A stretch of 64,000 nt of DNA from Apricaphanius iberus (lineage: Eukaryota; Chordata; Actinopteri; Cyprinodontiformes; Aphaniidae), in assembly GCA_028564705.1 (NCBI GenBank), contig JAPXFQ010001936.1, positions 620,001-684,000 of the forward strand, written 5' to 3'. The translations under genes and the position numbers were made by a program. Positions 1 through 10,109 of the stretch are shown here, piece after piece. Within the stretch, counting starts at the first letter, position 1. Every line of letters begins with the position of its first letter. Under the pieces are notes generated by a model. It saw only the letters and a list, made by a program, of their open reading frames with translations, was not told the DNA's origin and did no database searches.

Positions 1-43
1 TTTATAACTTTTTGCTAATTTGTTTGCTTTTTCTATCATGCTA

Positions 44-367
44 TCAATTTTTTTCATGTTCTCTATATAAATACATATCGTTTTTGATCATATGATCATC
101 CTTTGAACATCCTCTAATATTAGCCCAATAATTTAATAAATTGTATTTACATCTTAGCCCTATTGGCATTTCTCCCATTTCAACCTGTAAAGATGCTATA
201 GGGGATGTTTTTATTGCCCCACAACATATTCTCAATGCCTGATTTTGTATTATTTCAATCTTTCTTAATAATGTTTTGCATGCAGAGCTATATACAATAC
301 TTCCATAATCTATTACTGATCTTATCATTGTTATATATATTTGCTTTAATGCTTTTGCACTAGTCAT
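44..367 (-). pseudogene. I-clade (Nimb-like) LINE reverse transcriptase fragment
   Basis: An open stretch of about 107 codons matches the end of the reverse-transcriptase domain of I/Nimb-type non-LTR retrotransposons. The tell-tale string is IDYGSIVYSSACKTLLRK, followed by a segment IQNQALRICCGAIKTSP and then VEMGEMPIGLRCK. Full elements encode an endonuclease, RT and RNase H used for target-primed reverse transcription. Only this piece survives here, with stops on both sides, so it is a dead 5'-truncated or broken copy. The RNase H and C-terminal zinc-knuckle part of the same LINE type lies at about 58.5-59.4 kb on the plus strand, as a separate copy. Family assignment is from remembered motif similarity and not from a search. 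Confidence 0.6.
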
Positions 368-429
368 TACCCTTTAGACATCTCATTATATTTATTACTT
401 TTTTGAATCTTTCCTCAATTATCCAACAG

Positions 430-530
430 CAACGCTTCTTTCTTTGGAGTTTTACCGGTTTGCAAATAACAATTTGGTGCATTACCGCCACCAACTGGCT
501 TGGAGTGTGGACGCTCAGACTAATTTATAA
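430..530 (-). mobile_element. Probable I-clade LINE tail fragment
   Basis: The block containing TTACCGGTTTGC, GGTGCATTACCGCCACC and GGAGTGTGGAC resembles the reverse complement of the 3' tail of the I-type LINE at 59.29-59.40 kb, which has GGTGGCGGTATGCACC and a CACACTCCTG block. It is short and diverged. Confidence 0.35.
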
Positions 531-539
531 CAAAGTAAT

Positions 540-1610
540 TATATCCTATTATACAAATAAGTGTTAGAAACTAGAATAAAACCATACATTTCTATCCTGT
601 TTTTCACCAAATCCTTAATCAGCTAATTTTGACGGCGTCAGAGAACATCTATGGTTTCATTTACTTTATGATTACATTTCCCCGTTTGCCTCCTGGTCCT
701 CTCTGTCCCTCTCATGTCTCCTTTTTCCTTTGATTAGGGTGAAACCTGGAAAAAAAAAACGTAAAAAAAAAAAAAAATTATGATGCCCCTCCCACACATA
801 AATCTGCTGAGGCAATAAAAAACACATTGCACAGATTTTTTTCTTCTTTATTTTATTTTGCAACGTTCGCTTCAGTGCAAATCAGGACTTGATAACATAA
901 AGAGCAAAATTCCAGTGGCTACTTATAAAGACGCAGACCTCATCTGAAATCTATTCAACGCATACAGAACACATTTATAATGATACATTGCGTATTGAAA
1001 ACAATTCATACCCTTCCACGTTTTACCTTTATTTTCTCCTGCATTTAAAAATTAATTATGATCAACATAATTAGTTTGTTTTAACAAGACAATCTTCGGT
1101 CTTCCAATGTTATCATATCAACGAACAAGTCATTATAGGAATGTTTGTGTCCTAAAATGATTTAGCTGAGCCTCTATGGGGTCATAACGATGCCAGCTTG
1201 AGATGAAACTGAAAAGAAATATCGGCTATGAAAATAAAGTTTGGCATTGAAAAATATAATTGTAACTGAAAATCTTAATTTTGAATCTGAAATAAATGTA
1301 GTGAAAATTTCTGTATTAAAAGTGAAAAATTGAAAGTGAAAAAAAATGGAAATGAAACTCAAAATATATGCATTAAAACAATTAACTCACAATCAAATGA
1401 TTTAATCTTCTGTTCTTCAGTTTCGTTCTGCCCAGTAAAGGTCACTTGTAGTTCTTTTATATATATTTTTAACTCTAAAAATGTCCACATATTACAACAA
1501 AATCCACTGCTGTAGCTTCTGTAATGTTCATTTTGATGTAACTTTTAAGTCATTCATTAATTTGGTTTAAATTGCGCCACAGGTGGAGCGAAGCATAACA
1601 TCTATGGCCC
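540..1610. other. AT-rich stretch, no gene seen
   Basis: I see no coding potential or clear element here. There is an A-rich run at about 751-777, possibly an old retroposon tail. The short open frames look random. Confidence 0.5.
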
Positions 1611-1615
1611 AATTG

Positions 1616-2108
1616 TTAAGGGTTCAATTCAACCTGCTTTTCTGCTTTGTCACCAGGCAAGCGACTTCTTTTCTCATCCACTACATGTCCAGCCGGGCTA
1701 AACAGACGTTCACTGTCAATGCTTGTGCAGGGCGCTGAGAGATAGACTTGGGCAAGAAGAGCAAGATTAGGGAAACGGTTTTTATTGAGCTTCCAGTAGT
1801 ATAATGGATCCTGGCTTCTGTCGATGGGAACCTCAGTTAGGTAGCTCTGTACCTGCAGGGCAGACTGGCTGGCCAGCTGTTGCTCCTTCTCAGTCTTCTC
1901 CTTCAGAATTTCATTGAGCACTTCAAACAGTAACTTACATTTTTTACGTGCAGGTGCATCAATGTCAGCAGTCTTTCGTCCAGTGGAGGTTCCTGCCGCA
2001 TGTCTCTCATTAACAGGTGTGCATCTGGGCTGCAACTCTTCAAGTTTGGCCAAAAGGAGCATTTTCACCTCATCCTTCACCTCTGCTGAGAAGTAGCGGT
2101 TTGTGCAT
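1616..2108 (-). pseudogene. hAT transposase, C-terminal dimerisation exon
   Basis: The frame carries the classic hAT C-terminal dimerisation domain. It has a YWKLNKNRFPNLALLAQ segment followed by SAPCTSIDSERLFSPAGHVV and DEKRSRL, as in ZBED-type and Ac-like transposases. It ends at a stop in what should be the last helix. The frame reads back through GTG at 2080 to the Tc1 junction at 2110, so the ATG-less start is an internal exon and not a gene start. It belongs with the BED-finger half at 5.34-6.04 kb; the two halves are separated by two Tc1 insertions and a probable intron. The catalytic core is missing between them. A domesticated ZBED gene is unlikely because the N-terminal half is frameshifted. 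Confidence 0.75.
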
Positions 2109-2111
2109 CTA

Positions 2112-3519
2112 CACTACCGTTCAAATGTTCGGGGTCACATTGAAATGTCCTTATTTTTGAAGGATAAGCACTGTACTTTTCAATGAAGATAACTTTAAAC
2201 TAGTCTTAACTATAAAGAAACACACGCTATACATTGCTAATGTGGTAAATGACTATTCTAGCTGCAAATGTCTGGTTTTTGGTGCAATATCTACATAGGT
2301 GTATAGAGGCCCATTTCCAGCAACTATCACTCCAGTGTTCTAATGGTACAATGTGTTTGCTCATTGGCTCAGAAGGCTAATTGATGATTAGAAAACCCTT
2401 GTGCAATCATGTTCACACATCTGAAAACAGTTTAGCTCGGTACAGAAGCTACAAAACTGACCTTCCTTTGAGCAGATTGAGTTTCTGGAGCATCACATTT
2501 GTGGGGTCAATTAAACGCTCAAAATGGCCAGAAAAAGAGAACTTTCATCTGAAACTCGACAGTCTATTCTTGTTCTTAGAAATGAAGGCTATTCCATGCG
2601 AGAAATTGCTAAGAAATTGAAGATTTCCTACAACGGTGTGTACTACTCCCTTCAGAGGACAGCACAAACAGGCTCTAACCAGAGTAGAAAAAGAAGTGGG
2701 AGGCCGCGTTGCACAACTGAGCAAGAAGATAAGTACATTAGAGTCTCTAGTTTGAGAAACAGACGCCTCACAGGTCCCCAACTGGCATCTTCATTAAATA
2801 GTACCCGCAAAACACCAGTGTCAACATCTACAGTGAAGAGGCGGCTGCGGGATTCTGGGCTTCAGGGCAGAGTGGCAAAGAAAAAGCCATATCTGAGACT
2901 GGCCAATAAAAGAAAAAGATTAAGATGGGCAAAAGAACACAGACATTGGACAGAGGAAGACTGGAAAAAAGTGCTGTGGACGGATGAATCCAAGTTTGAG
3001 GTGTTTGGATCACAAAGAAGAACGTTTGTGAGACGCAGAACAACTGAAAAGATGCTGGAAGAATGCCTGACGCCATCTGTTAAGCATGGTGGAGGTAATG
3101 TGATGGTCTGGGGTTGCTTTGGTGCTGGTAAGGTGGGAGATTTGTACAGGGTAAAAGGGATTCTGAATAAGGAAGGCTATCACTCCATTTTGCAACGCCA
3201 TGCCATACCCAGTGGACAGCGCTTGATTGGAGCCAATTTCATCCTACAACAGGACAATGACCCAAAACACACCTCGAAATTGTGCAAGAACTATTTAGAG
3301 AAGAAGCAGGCAGATGGTATTCTATCGGTAATGGAGTGGCCAGCGCAGTCACCAGATTGTAAAAACAATCTTATTTCAAATAAAAATCATTATTTCTAAC
3401 CTTGTCAATGTCTTGACTCTATTTTTTATTCATTTCACAACGTATGGTGCTGAATAAGTGTGACTTTTCATGGAAAACACAAAATTGTTTGGGTGACCCC
3501 AAACTTTTGAACGGTAGTG
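2112..3519 (+). mobile_element. Tc1-like transposon 1, internally deleted
   Basis: Terminal inverted repeats begin CACTACCGTTCAAA and end in its complement (TTTGAACGGTAGTG). The element is flanked by TA at 2110-2111 and at 3520-3521, the expected Tc1/mariner target duplication. It inserted into the hAT element, at or beside the acceptor of the putative hAT intron. It is 1,408 bp, shorter than usual because the end of the transposase gene is deleted. Confidence 0.9.
2524..3399 (+). pseudogene. Tc1-like transposase, C-terminally truncated
   Basis: The 291-codon frame starts MARKRELSSETR. It has the paired-like helix-turn-helix DNA-binding region (about residues 1-120), a GRPR AT-hook-like motif near residue 58, then the first catalytic Asp in LWTDESKFEVFG and the second in QQDNDPKHTSK. 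The third acidic residue (Glu of DLNPIE in Tc1 transposases) is absent. After SPDC the frame runs into about 12 unrelated codons and a stop, so roughly 60 C-terminal codons were lost by an internal deletion. Cut-and-paste activity is therefore not expected. The N-terminal DNA-binding part could still bind ends, but that is inference. Confidence 0.85.
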
Positions 3520-3521
3520 TA

Positions 3522-3572
3522 GCTTTGCGTGAAGAAAACAGCAAAACAAGATGGATAAATTACTGTATGTTA
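3522..3572 (-). other. hAT intron remnant between the two Tc1 elements
   Basis: These 51 bp lie between the two Tc1 insertions. On the minus strand they read as pyrimidine-rich DNA (TGTTTTCTTCACGC) leading to a TAG next to the hAT C-terminal exon, as expected just before a splice acceptor. Confidence 0.45.
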
Positions 3573-3574
3573 TA

Positions 3575-5142
3575 CAGTGGGGCAAAAAAGTATTTAGTCA
3601 GCCACCGATTGTGCACCTTCTCCCACTTAAAATGATAGAGGTCAGTAATTTTCATCATAGGTACACTTCAACTGTGAGAGACAGAATATGAAAAAAAATC
3701 CAGGAATTCACATTGTAGGATTTTTAAAGAATTTATTTGTAAATTATGGTGGAATATAAGTATTTGGTCACTTCAAACAAGGAAGATCTCTGGCTCTCAC
3801 AGACCTGTAACTTCTTCTTTAAGAAGCTCTTCTGTCCTCCACTCGTTACCTGTATTAATGGCACCTGTTTGAACTCGTTATCTGTATAAAAGACACCTGT
3901 CCACAGCCTCAAACAGTCAGACTCCAAACTCCACTATGGCCAAGACCAAAGAGCTTTCGAAGGACACCAGGAAAAGAATTGTAGACCTGCACCTGACTGG
4001 GAAGAGTGAATCTACAATAGGCAAGCAGCTTGGTGTGAAAAAATCAACTGTGGGAGCAATTATCAGAAAATGGAAGACATACAAGACCACTGATAATCTC
4101 CCTCGATCTGGGGCTCCACGCAAGATCTCATCCCGTGGGGTCAAAATGATCATGAGAACGGTGAGCAAAAATCCCAGAACCACACGGGGGGACCTGGTGA
4201 ATGACCTGCAGAGAGCTGGGACCAAAGTAACAAAGGTTACCATCAGTAACACACTACAACGACAGGGAATCAAATCCTGCAGTGCCAGACGTGTCCCCCT
4301 GCTTAAGACAGTGCACGTCCAAGCCCGTCTGAAGTTTGCCAGAGAGCACATGGATAATACAGCAGAGGATTGGGAGAATGTCATGTGGTCAGATGAAACC
4401 AAAGTAGAACTTTTTGGTATAAACTCAACTCGTCGTGTTTGGAGGAAGAAGAATACTGAGTTGAATCCCAAGAACACCATACCTACTGTGAAGCATGGGG
4501 GTGGAAACATCATGCTTTGGGGCTGTCTTTCTGCTAAGGGGACAGGGCGACTGATCCGTATTAAGGAAAGAATGAATGGGGCCATGTATCGTGAGATTTT
4601 GAGCCAAAACCTCCTTCCATCAGTGAGAGCTTTGAAGATGAAACGTGGCTGGGTCTTCCAACATGACAATGATCCCAAACACATCGCCCGGGCAACGAAG
4701 GAGTGGCTCCGTAAGAAGCATTTGAAAGTCCTGGAGTGGCCTAGCCAGTCTCCAGACCTCAACCCCATAGAAAATCTGTGGAGGGAGTTGAAAGTCCGTG
4801 TTGCTCGGCGACAGCCCCAAAACATCACTGCTCTCGAGAAGATCTGCATGGAGGAATGGGCCAAAATACCAGCTACTGTGTGTGCAAACCTGGTAAAGAC
4901 CTATAGTAATCGTTTGACCTCTGTTATTGCCAACAAAGGTTATATTACAAAGTATTGAGTTGAATTTTTGTTATTGACCAAATACTTATTTTACACCATA
5001 ATTTACAAATAAATTCTTTAAAAATCCTACAATGTGAATTCTGTCTCTCACAGTTGAAGTGTAGCTATGATGAAAAGTACTGACCTCTGTCATCATTTTA
5101 AGTGGGAGAACTTGGCTGACTAAATACTTTTTTGCCCCACTG
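3575..5142 (+). mobile_element. Tc1-like transposon 2, apparently complete
   Basis: This is a 1,568-bp element with inverted repeats of roughly 150-180 bp, starting CAGTGGGGCAAAAAAGTATT. TA duplications lie at 3573-3574 and 5143-5144. The right arm lacks a short A-rich piece of about 20 bp present in the left arm, and a few other positions differ. Long arms with inner and outer repeat blocks resemble the IR/DR layout of fish Tc1 elements such as Sleeping Beauty. It sits about 50 bp from Tc1 element 1, inside the same hAT element, and encodes an unbroken transposase. Confidence 0.93.
3936..4958 (+). CDS. Tc1-like DDE transposase, intact frame
   Basis: A 340-codon frame without stops, the usual length for fish Tc1 transposases. 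It starts [14 protein letters not shown] after the left inverted repeat and ends just before the right one. The N-terminal paired-like helix-turn-helix domains cover about residues 1-125, with a basic linker near residue 60. The catalytic triad is complete: Asp in [12 protein letters not shown], Asp in [12 protein letters not shown], and Glu in [15 protein letters not shown], giving DD34E spacing. The glycine-rich box ([12 protein letters not shown]) is present. It would excise the element at its ends and integrate it at TA. Whether it is transcribed or active cannot be judged from sequence. The frame on the opposite strand (3917-4864) is a shadow. Confidence 0.92.
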   Translation: MAKTKELSKDTRKRIVDLHLTGKSESTIGKQLGVKKSTVGAIIRKWKTYKTTDNLPRSGAPRKISSRGVKMIMRTVSKNPRTTRGDLVNDLQRAGTKVTKVTISNTLQRQGIKSCSARRVPLLKTVHVQARLKFAREHMDNTAEDWENVMWSDETKVELFGINSTRRVWRKKNTELNPKNTIPTVKHGGGNIMLWGCLSAKGTGRLIRIKERMNGAMYREILSQNLLPSVRALKMKRGWVFQHDNDPKHIARATKEWLRKKHLKVLEWPSQSPDLNPIENLWRELKVRVARRQPQNITALEKICMEEWAKIPATVCANLVKTYSNRLTSVIANKGYITKY

Positions 5143-5144
5143 TA

Positions 5145-5341
5145 TGTACACAAGCAATTTTCATGACTACTATAAAATTTATAGTAAATATATAAATCAT
5201 ATTAAAAAAAGATCTTTTAAAAAACACTTAATATAAAAGGTATTTTAGAGTAAAAATTTGTTTTTAAAAAGATCATTGTTAATTGATTTAAAAATAATAG
5301 CAGGATAACAGTGACCTGGCAAAAAAAAAAAAAAAACTCAC
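5145..5341 (-). other. Putative hAT intron, 5' part
   Basis: On the minus strand the hAT coding sequence ends at CCTAG and is followed directly by GTGAGT (a consensus donor, read from 5341 downwards) and a long T run. The sequence then becomes AT-rich and non-coding. Joining this donor to the TAG at 2109-2111 keeps the hAT frame open across DPR into the C-terminal exon. I infer a real intron inside the transposon gene. Confidence 0.5.
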
Positions 5342-6038
5342 CTAGGATCAAGAATTGTGGCCAAGCTGTACGGGGGCTCCTGTTCGATGTTGTTGAATCT
5401 TCTCAAAACAGCGTCCAACAGTTTAGCTTTAGCTGTGCCCACACCCGGTCTGTGCTGGCTGGCTTCCCCAAAAGCTGTTTGAGTGCGGTGATGGCTGGGA
5501 TCACGTCTGCTGCTGTAGCTGAGCTGATTTCCTTCGTGAGTTCCTCAAAAGGTGCGATGATGGTAAGCACATTGTCCACTAATTCCCACTGGTGCGCGGT
5601 GAGCGTGGCTGGTAAGTCATTCTCAGCTGCATACACGCAAATAGCGCGTCTCTGTTCCAACAGTGATTGCGACTTGTAGACCGTGCTGTCATCCAACGCC
5701 ATGAACTCCATATGTTTCCTTGTAGTAGCTTTGCTCTTTTCATTGTTCATTAGAGTTGACAGCAAGCCAGCCACTGCTAGCATGCCGCTACTAGCTTTAG
5801 CTCGATCGGTGGCTTCAAATGCTGCATAGTCCGCTTTGTCGTTGTTTCTTAAATGCCGAATAAGGTTTGTAGTATTGAACGCTTTGGTATTTACCTCTCC
5901 ACAGCTTGTTTCCACTTGGCAAATTACTGCAAATTGCGAATCTTTGCTCATTCTCTTTGAAAGTGTAAAATTTCCAAACTGAGGACATGTTAAACTCCCT
6001 CCTCCTCCTTCTTCTTCCTCTGCCTGCTGCTCGGACAT
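5342..6038 (-). pseudogene. hAT transposase, BED-finger half, frameshifted
   Basis: An ATG at 6038 starts MSEQQAEEEEGGGG, followed by a BED-type zinc finger. The finger is split between two frames: SSVWKFYTFKEN in one, then CQVETSCGEVNTKAFNTTNL in the other, so there is at least one frameshift near 5,930-5,990. Downstream the frame jumps from an N-terminal segment to sequence typical of the region before the dimerisation domain (TAHQWELVDNVLTIIAPFEE), so the catalytic middle has been deleted. A second frameshift leads to the stop at 5403. A neighbouring frame continues as RRFNNIEQEPPYSLATILD to the donor at 5341. It is clearly a broken transposase gene. Confidence 0.75.
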
Positions 6039-6122
6039 GACGAAGCAGGCGGGCGGAAGGGAGGGAGGCAGTCTGCACCTCTCAGGAATGGGAGAAAAAA
6101 GCTGATTTAAACACATATAACT

Positions 6123-6245
6123 AATGCTGTGTTCACACCGCACAGTTTGTCAACGTATGAAGTTTGATGTATGTACAACCATAGACTTTACATGTAATCT
6201 TCCACAACTGACGCTGGCGTTTGGGGCGGTGTGAATGCACCTTAA
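6123..6245. repeat. Small inverted-repeat element upstream of hAT ORF
   Basis: The ends TGCTGTGTTCACACCGCACA and GGGCGGTGTGAATGCACC are imperfect inverted repeats around about 100 bp. It looks like a small MITE inserted in the hAT 5' region. The family is not recognised. Confidence 0.4.
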
Positions 6246-6328
6246 GATCGAGGGATCTAATGGGAATATGGTCGATTTACGATCCCCTCGAATTAACGTG
6301 ATCGAGGCCGATAGATCGTTACGTCGAT

Positions 6329-6347
6329 CTTTCGGTGCACCCCTAGT
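6329..6347 (-). repeat. hAT terminal inverted repeat (5' end of hAT)
   Basis: On the minus strand it reads TAGGGGTGCACCGAAAGATC, the typical end of fish hAT elements. It marks the right edge of the hAT copy whose gene runs leftward. I could not find the matching left end near 1.5 kb, so that side seems truncated. Confidence 0.5.
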
Positions 6348-7193
6348 AACCTATTGTTAACTTTAGGCACCACAAGTACAATAGAACGGTATCAGCCCCA
6401 ATTCCAGTCCTGGTATTGGTGCATCCCTAATTTTAACAAAAATGGGTTGTGATAAAAAGTTGGCCAGTCTGAGGCATCAAACTCCAGGGCTGAAAATGAG
6501 TCCCACTCCTGCCCTGGATCACCCACAAGTACCTGCCCTATTGCAAGACTGTCAGCTGTGAGTTAAAATTGAAGTTTATCCACACAGAACGGTATTAGGG
6601 TTGCAAAAGGAGCACGTTTTACTGTTGCGCATTCTTCTGGTGCGATTACATATTATATCCCACATTGTTCTTTGTGCTACAGTGTGGATTTTAATTATTC
6701 TTCCCAACCAACAGCCTATTAGTGACGTTTAAAAAGGAAAACCGTTAAACATTTTAACTTGTATTGATTTAATAAAGATGTGATTTTCACCACATTTATA
6801 CAGTGCACTGCATTGAATATTGTAATGAAAGGGATGAATACTTAGAGGCAATATAGATATTTAATAACTTTCCCCAGCAATCCTCAAACCGCATTCAAGT
6901 TTATGATTATTGTTCCCAGCAATTCAAAAAAAACAAACTGAAGCCCTTGGTTTTATTATCACAAGTTGAATGTTCAAATACAGAGCATCTAGGTCAGCTC
7001 ATGAAGTCTGACAAACTTTTCTTCCTGCACAGCACATTTTTAAGGCTAAGATAATCGTATAATTAACATTTCTTATGTCTTCCAAACTCAAGTGGCTCTT
7101 CTCATTAGTCCTCGACTGTCACCGATCCAAATAAGATGTGATCTTGGGGTGTTAACTTTGTTTTACATAAATGAGCGCTAACAGGTCAACAAA
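6348..7193. other. Non-coding, with hAT end remnant
   Basis: No gene seen. At about 6,390-6,432 there is a further hAT-like end (GGTATTGGTGCATCCCTAA). The rest is unremarkable AT-rich DNA. Confidence 0.4.
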
Positions 7194-7201
7194 TCGACAG
7201 G

Positions 7202-7566
7202 TAGGGTTGGGCACCGAGAACCGGTTCCAAATATGAACGGCCTATGTGGTAAAAAAAAGGCTGCAACCCCTTAGTGATGTAGAGTCGTCCACATTTAGGT
7301 AACATTAAGTAAATAAGATTAAGCTAAATAACTTAGCTGCTAGCTACTTTATCAACCCCTGACTTCAGTTCAAGTAACAGTTCAGTTTAATTTTATTGAC
7401 AGAACAAATAAAAATGGCCTTTATAAAGGCTTTTTCAAAGGCTTTTTTTTTGGTTTTGTTTGTTTTTCTTCTTCTGCACCACAAAGAATCGGAATTGAGA
7501 ATCGTTTAGAACAGGAATCGATTGTGAGAAATGGAATCGTTAAAATGCGAACGATGTCCAACCCTA
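7202..7566. mobile_element. Non-autonomous hAT element (365 bp)
   Basis: Ends are TAGGGTTGGGCACCGAGAAC on the left and, read inward from the right, TAGGGTTGGACATCGTTCGC. Flanking octamers TCGACAGG and CCGACTGG agree at 6 of 8 bases, an aged hAT-size target duplication. No coding capacity. Confidence 0.65.
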
Positions 7567-7782
7567 CCGACTGGTCCGCTGAAAGTCACCATAAACAGAT
7601 AAAATTAAGAGTTAATAGGATATCAGGAAACATTAGTTTACGAGGTGGAACCAGTTCCTCTTAGATCTGCTTTTCCTGACCAGGGAGTATGATAATAAAA
7701 GATTCTACTTTCCTAAGTCAGGGTTAAGGTTAATGGCCTCTTACAGAGTAGCAAATCTATGCACGAAAGGATTTTCACAGTC

Positions 7783-8388
7783 TTAGGCCACGTCCAAACT
7801 AAGCCGGATAATGCCTTAAACGTATAATTATTTAGTCTACACCCCCCTATCGTCCACACTAACCCGGCGTCGTTTAAGGTCTGTGGCCGGATAACTATTA
7901 GCCGGGTAAGAGAGCCGTGTAAATCTTGATTCAACGGCTAAACGAGCCAGTGTGGACAGCTTCCCCGGATAATGAAAGGAAGTGGCGTCAATGAATGCTG
8001 CGTCAATAACAATACGACACTACAGACAAAGACAACAGTGAAGAGCAATAAATCGAGCTAGTCTTCTGTCCACACGAAAAACTCTCTTTTCTTCTGAGCA
8101 GCTATTGTTCTCTTCGGTTAACGGGACAAGCAGATATGTACTGTGCTGTAGAGCTTCTTGTATATATTATGTAGGCATAATATATGCCTACATAATAATA
8201 TATGGCGTCACGTAGATTATACGCGTGTTTCGTGCGTCTTTTAGCGCATGCCCAGTATTTGCACCAGTCGGTATGGGATTGCACAATCATGGGACCTTAA
8301 ACGGGGCGTAAATGCTCGTGTTGAGTGGATAACATTAGGCGTCTGACTCCCCGTATAACCTTATCGGCTTAGTGTGGACGTAGCCTCA
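7783..8388. mobile_element. Fold-back element with GCC..GTCCACACTAAGCC ends
   Basis: The left end reads GGCCACGTCCAAACTAAGCC. The right end, reverse complemented, reads GAGGCTACGTCCACACTAAG. Internal repeats of the CCGGATAA and GTGTGGAC motifs recur (7,856-7,870, 7,905-7,970), as in fold-back or MITE families. No ORF. Superfamily and target duplication are not clear. Confidence 0.55.
8165..8197. repeat. Short perfect palindrome
   Basis: TATTATGTAGGCATA and its exact complement are separated by 3 nt, inside the fold-back element. It could form a 15-bp hairpin or cruciform. Confidence 0.85.
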
Positions 8389-8790
8389 GACTAAAGACTG
8401 GTAGTCTTTAGAAATCTTGCTGGAGTCTCAGCGCGCCCCCGTCGTCTTGATCGTTAAATGTGAGGTGATAATCTGCAGTTGGCGACCTGATTTATGCCAG
8501 TCTTTCTCTAGTCTTTTGAATCAAACAATGTTTGATATCACAAGTCCTAGTGTAGTCGTAGTGACGTAAAACAACCAGCAGCCAATAAAGCCGTTCTCAC
8601 ACAAGCGGAAGCATGAAGCAACAGAGCCCGGAAGGGGTTACAGGTGCAGAAATAATTCTTGAGGGGTAAGAATCCGTAACGTGCGCTTAGCTTCGTTAGC
8701 TGTTCCCTCCGTTTATTGAACTATGTGGCCGTATTAAGGGGTCCTGTCCACTTCATATTGTACCCCAGCTGCACGATGTTGTATCTTGCT
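8389..8790. other. Non-coding, no element recognised
   Basis: No ORF or known repeat seen. A small palindrome around TAAAGACTGGTAGTCTTTA lies at 8,393-8,412. Confidence 0.4.
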
Positions 8791-8860
8791 GCTATGGCAC
8801 AGTGGTTAACATGCAGGGTTATCACCATCAAGATTATAGTTCAAATCCTGCTTATGAAAT
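8791..8860 (+). repeat. tRNA-like head of a degraded SINE
   Basis: An A-box-like TGGCACAGTGGTTAAC at about 8,795-8,810 is followed about 30 nt later by a B-box-like GTTCAAATCC (8,839-8,849). That is the spacing of an RNA polymerase III promoter in a tRNA-derived SINE. Stem pairing is poor, so it is not a functional tRNA gene. Confidence 0.45.
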
Positions 8861-9599
8861 TGTTTTGCAACTTGCCACACATCAATTTTTTTTTTTGTTC
8901 CTGCGGAAAAGTAAGCTATAAACATATGTGTCACATTTATAAATAACTGTTTTGTAGCCACCTATAGATCCTGGCCCGTTCTATACACAACAAATACAAT
9001 AATTGTGTTGCATGGCTGAAAAATAGCCAAGAAATGGAGCATAAATTAACAAGTGTATGCCAACTTTGCTCCCTGGAATACAGGCACGAACCAGAACCAT
9101 CTGTGCATCTGCATGGAGTAAGTGGTGCAGCATAAACACCTAGCATTAAAAAGATATGATTTGATTCAGTACTCACTTTGAATGCAAGTCATTATTGGAT
9201 TATCAATCTCAGCAAAGAAAGCTACAACATTCGCACATAAAGAAACTAAAATGCTGAGCATGATGGGAGGAATTTGGCAGGAAGCTGAAATAGTTTAGGT
9301 GTAGTCTTGTAAATAGTGTCCCTACAAGATTTTGTGTTTATAAAATCTTAAGTCTGAGACTAAAAAACTGTTAACCCAACTCTTTAGATGTGATCTGATA
9401 ATCTTTTAGAGTCTTTTCTAAATCTCTGGGTGTACAGAAAGCATTATATGAAGCTTCACAAACAAACAAACCTTTTTGCCTCAGAATACCATCTCAACCA
9501 GTTTAAAAAAAATTAAAAAAAACATTTCTATGATAACGGATCTTAAGCAATCAATTGCGAACAAAGAAGGCTTCTAAACAAGCTTAACAATTTCTTACA
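8861..9599. other. Non-coding, no element recognised
   Basis: AT-rich sequence with short chance ORFs on both strands. Nothing supportable. Confidence 0.4.
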
Positions 9600-9770
9600 A
9601 TGGTTAAGTGTTCAGGGGATGTCCCAGTGGAAGACCATGGTCACAGAGTGACAGTTACTCATCTCAGGATTCCTCCTCAGGAACTGGCCCAGGTGGCTGG
9701 GGATAGTCTGGGTCTCTATGCTAAACCTGCTTCCTGCGAGACACCACCCCAGGTGATAGTATGGAAAAAA
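9600..9770 (+). mobile_element. Non-LTR retroposon 3' UTR fragment
   Basis: The block GTGTTCAGGGGATGTCCCAG, followed by CAGGATTCCTCCTCAGGAAC, GTGGCTGGGGATAGTCTGGG and TCTCTATGCTAAACCTGCTT, resembles the 3' UTR shared by many fish LINE/retroposon copies. The usual end (CGACCCGACCCCGGATAAG and GGAT repeats) is missing. The short ORF over it is not a gene. Confidence 0.45.
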
Positions 9771-10109
9771 ACGGAGTTAAATTATCCTTCATTTTGTGGT
9801 ATTTGGAATTGGAACTGACCAAATTATTACACATAAAGCTCAAGTGAATTTCTGTTCAAGACGACTCCACCTTACCTGCATTATTAAAAAGATCTAATAT
9901 AAAATATCAAAAAATTAACCTAAACCACTTCTCTCTTGATTATCTGACACGTAAGTGGTACAATAAAGACTTTATCTTGTGAAAATATGAAAACCATTTT
10001 TGTCATATATTGAATATTTAAATTCAAAATACTTTTCAAAATAATTTATGTCAGTGTATGATGTCTTGCATTGTACAATCCTCATGCTTTTATTTGTTGG
10101 CAAACACTT

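Noticed and set aside
3917..4864. 315-codon frame on the minus strand
   Set aside because: Lies antisense over the intact Tc1 transposase and has no motif of its own; a shadow frame.
1616..6347. A domesticated ZBED/hAT host gene
   Set aside because: The BED finger is split by frameshifts, the catalytic middle is deleted, and two Tc1 copies interrupt it.
8791..8860. A tRNA gene
   Set aside because: A and B boxes are visible, but acceptor and anticodon stems do not pair; better a SINE head.
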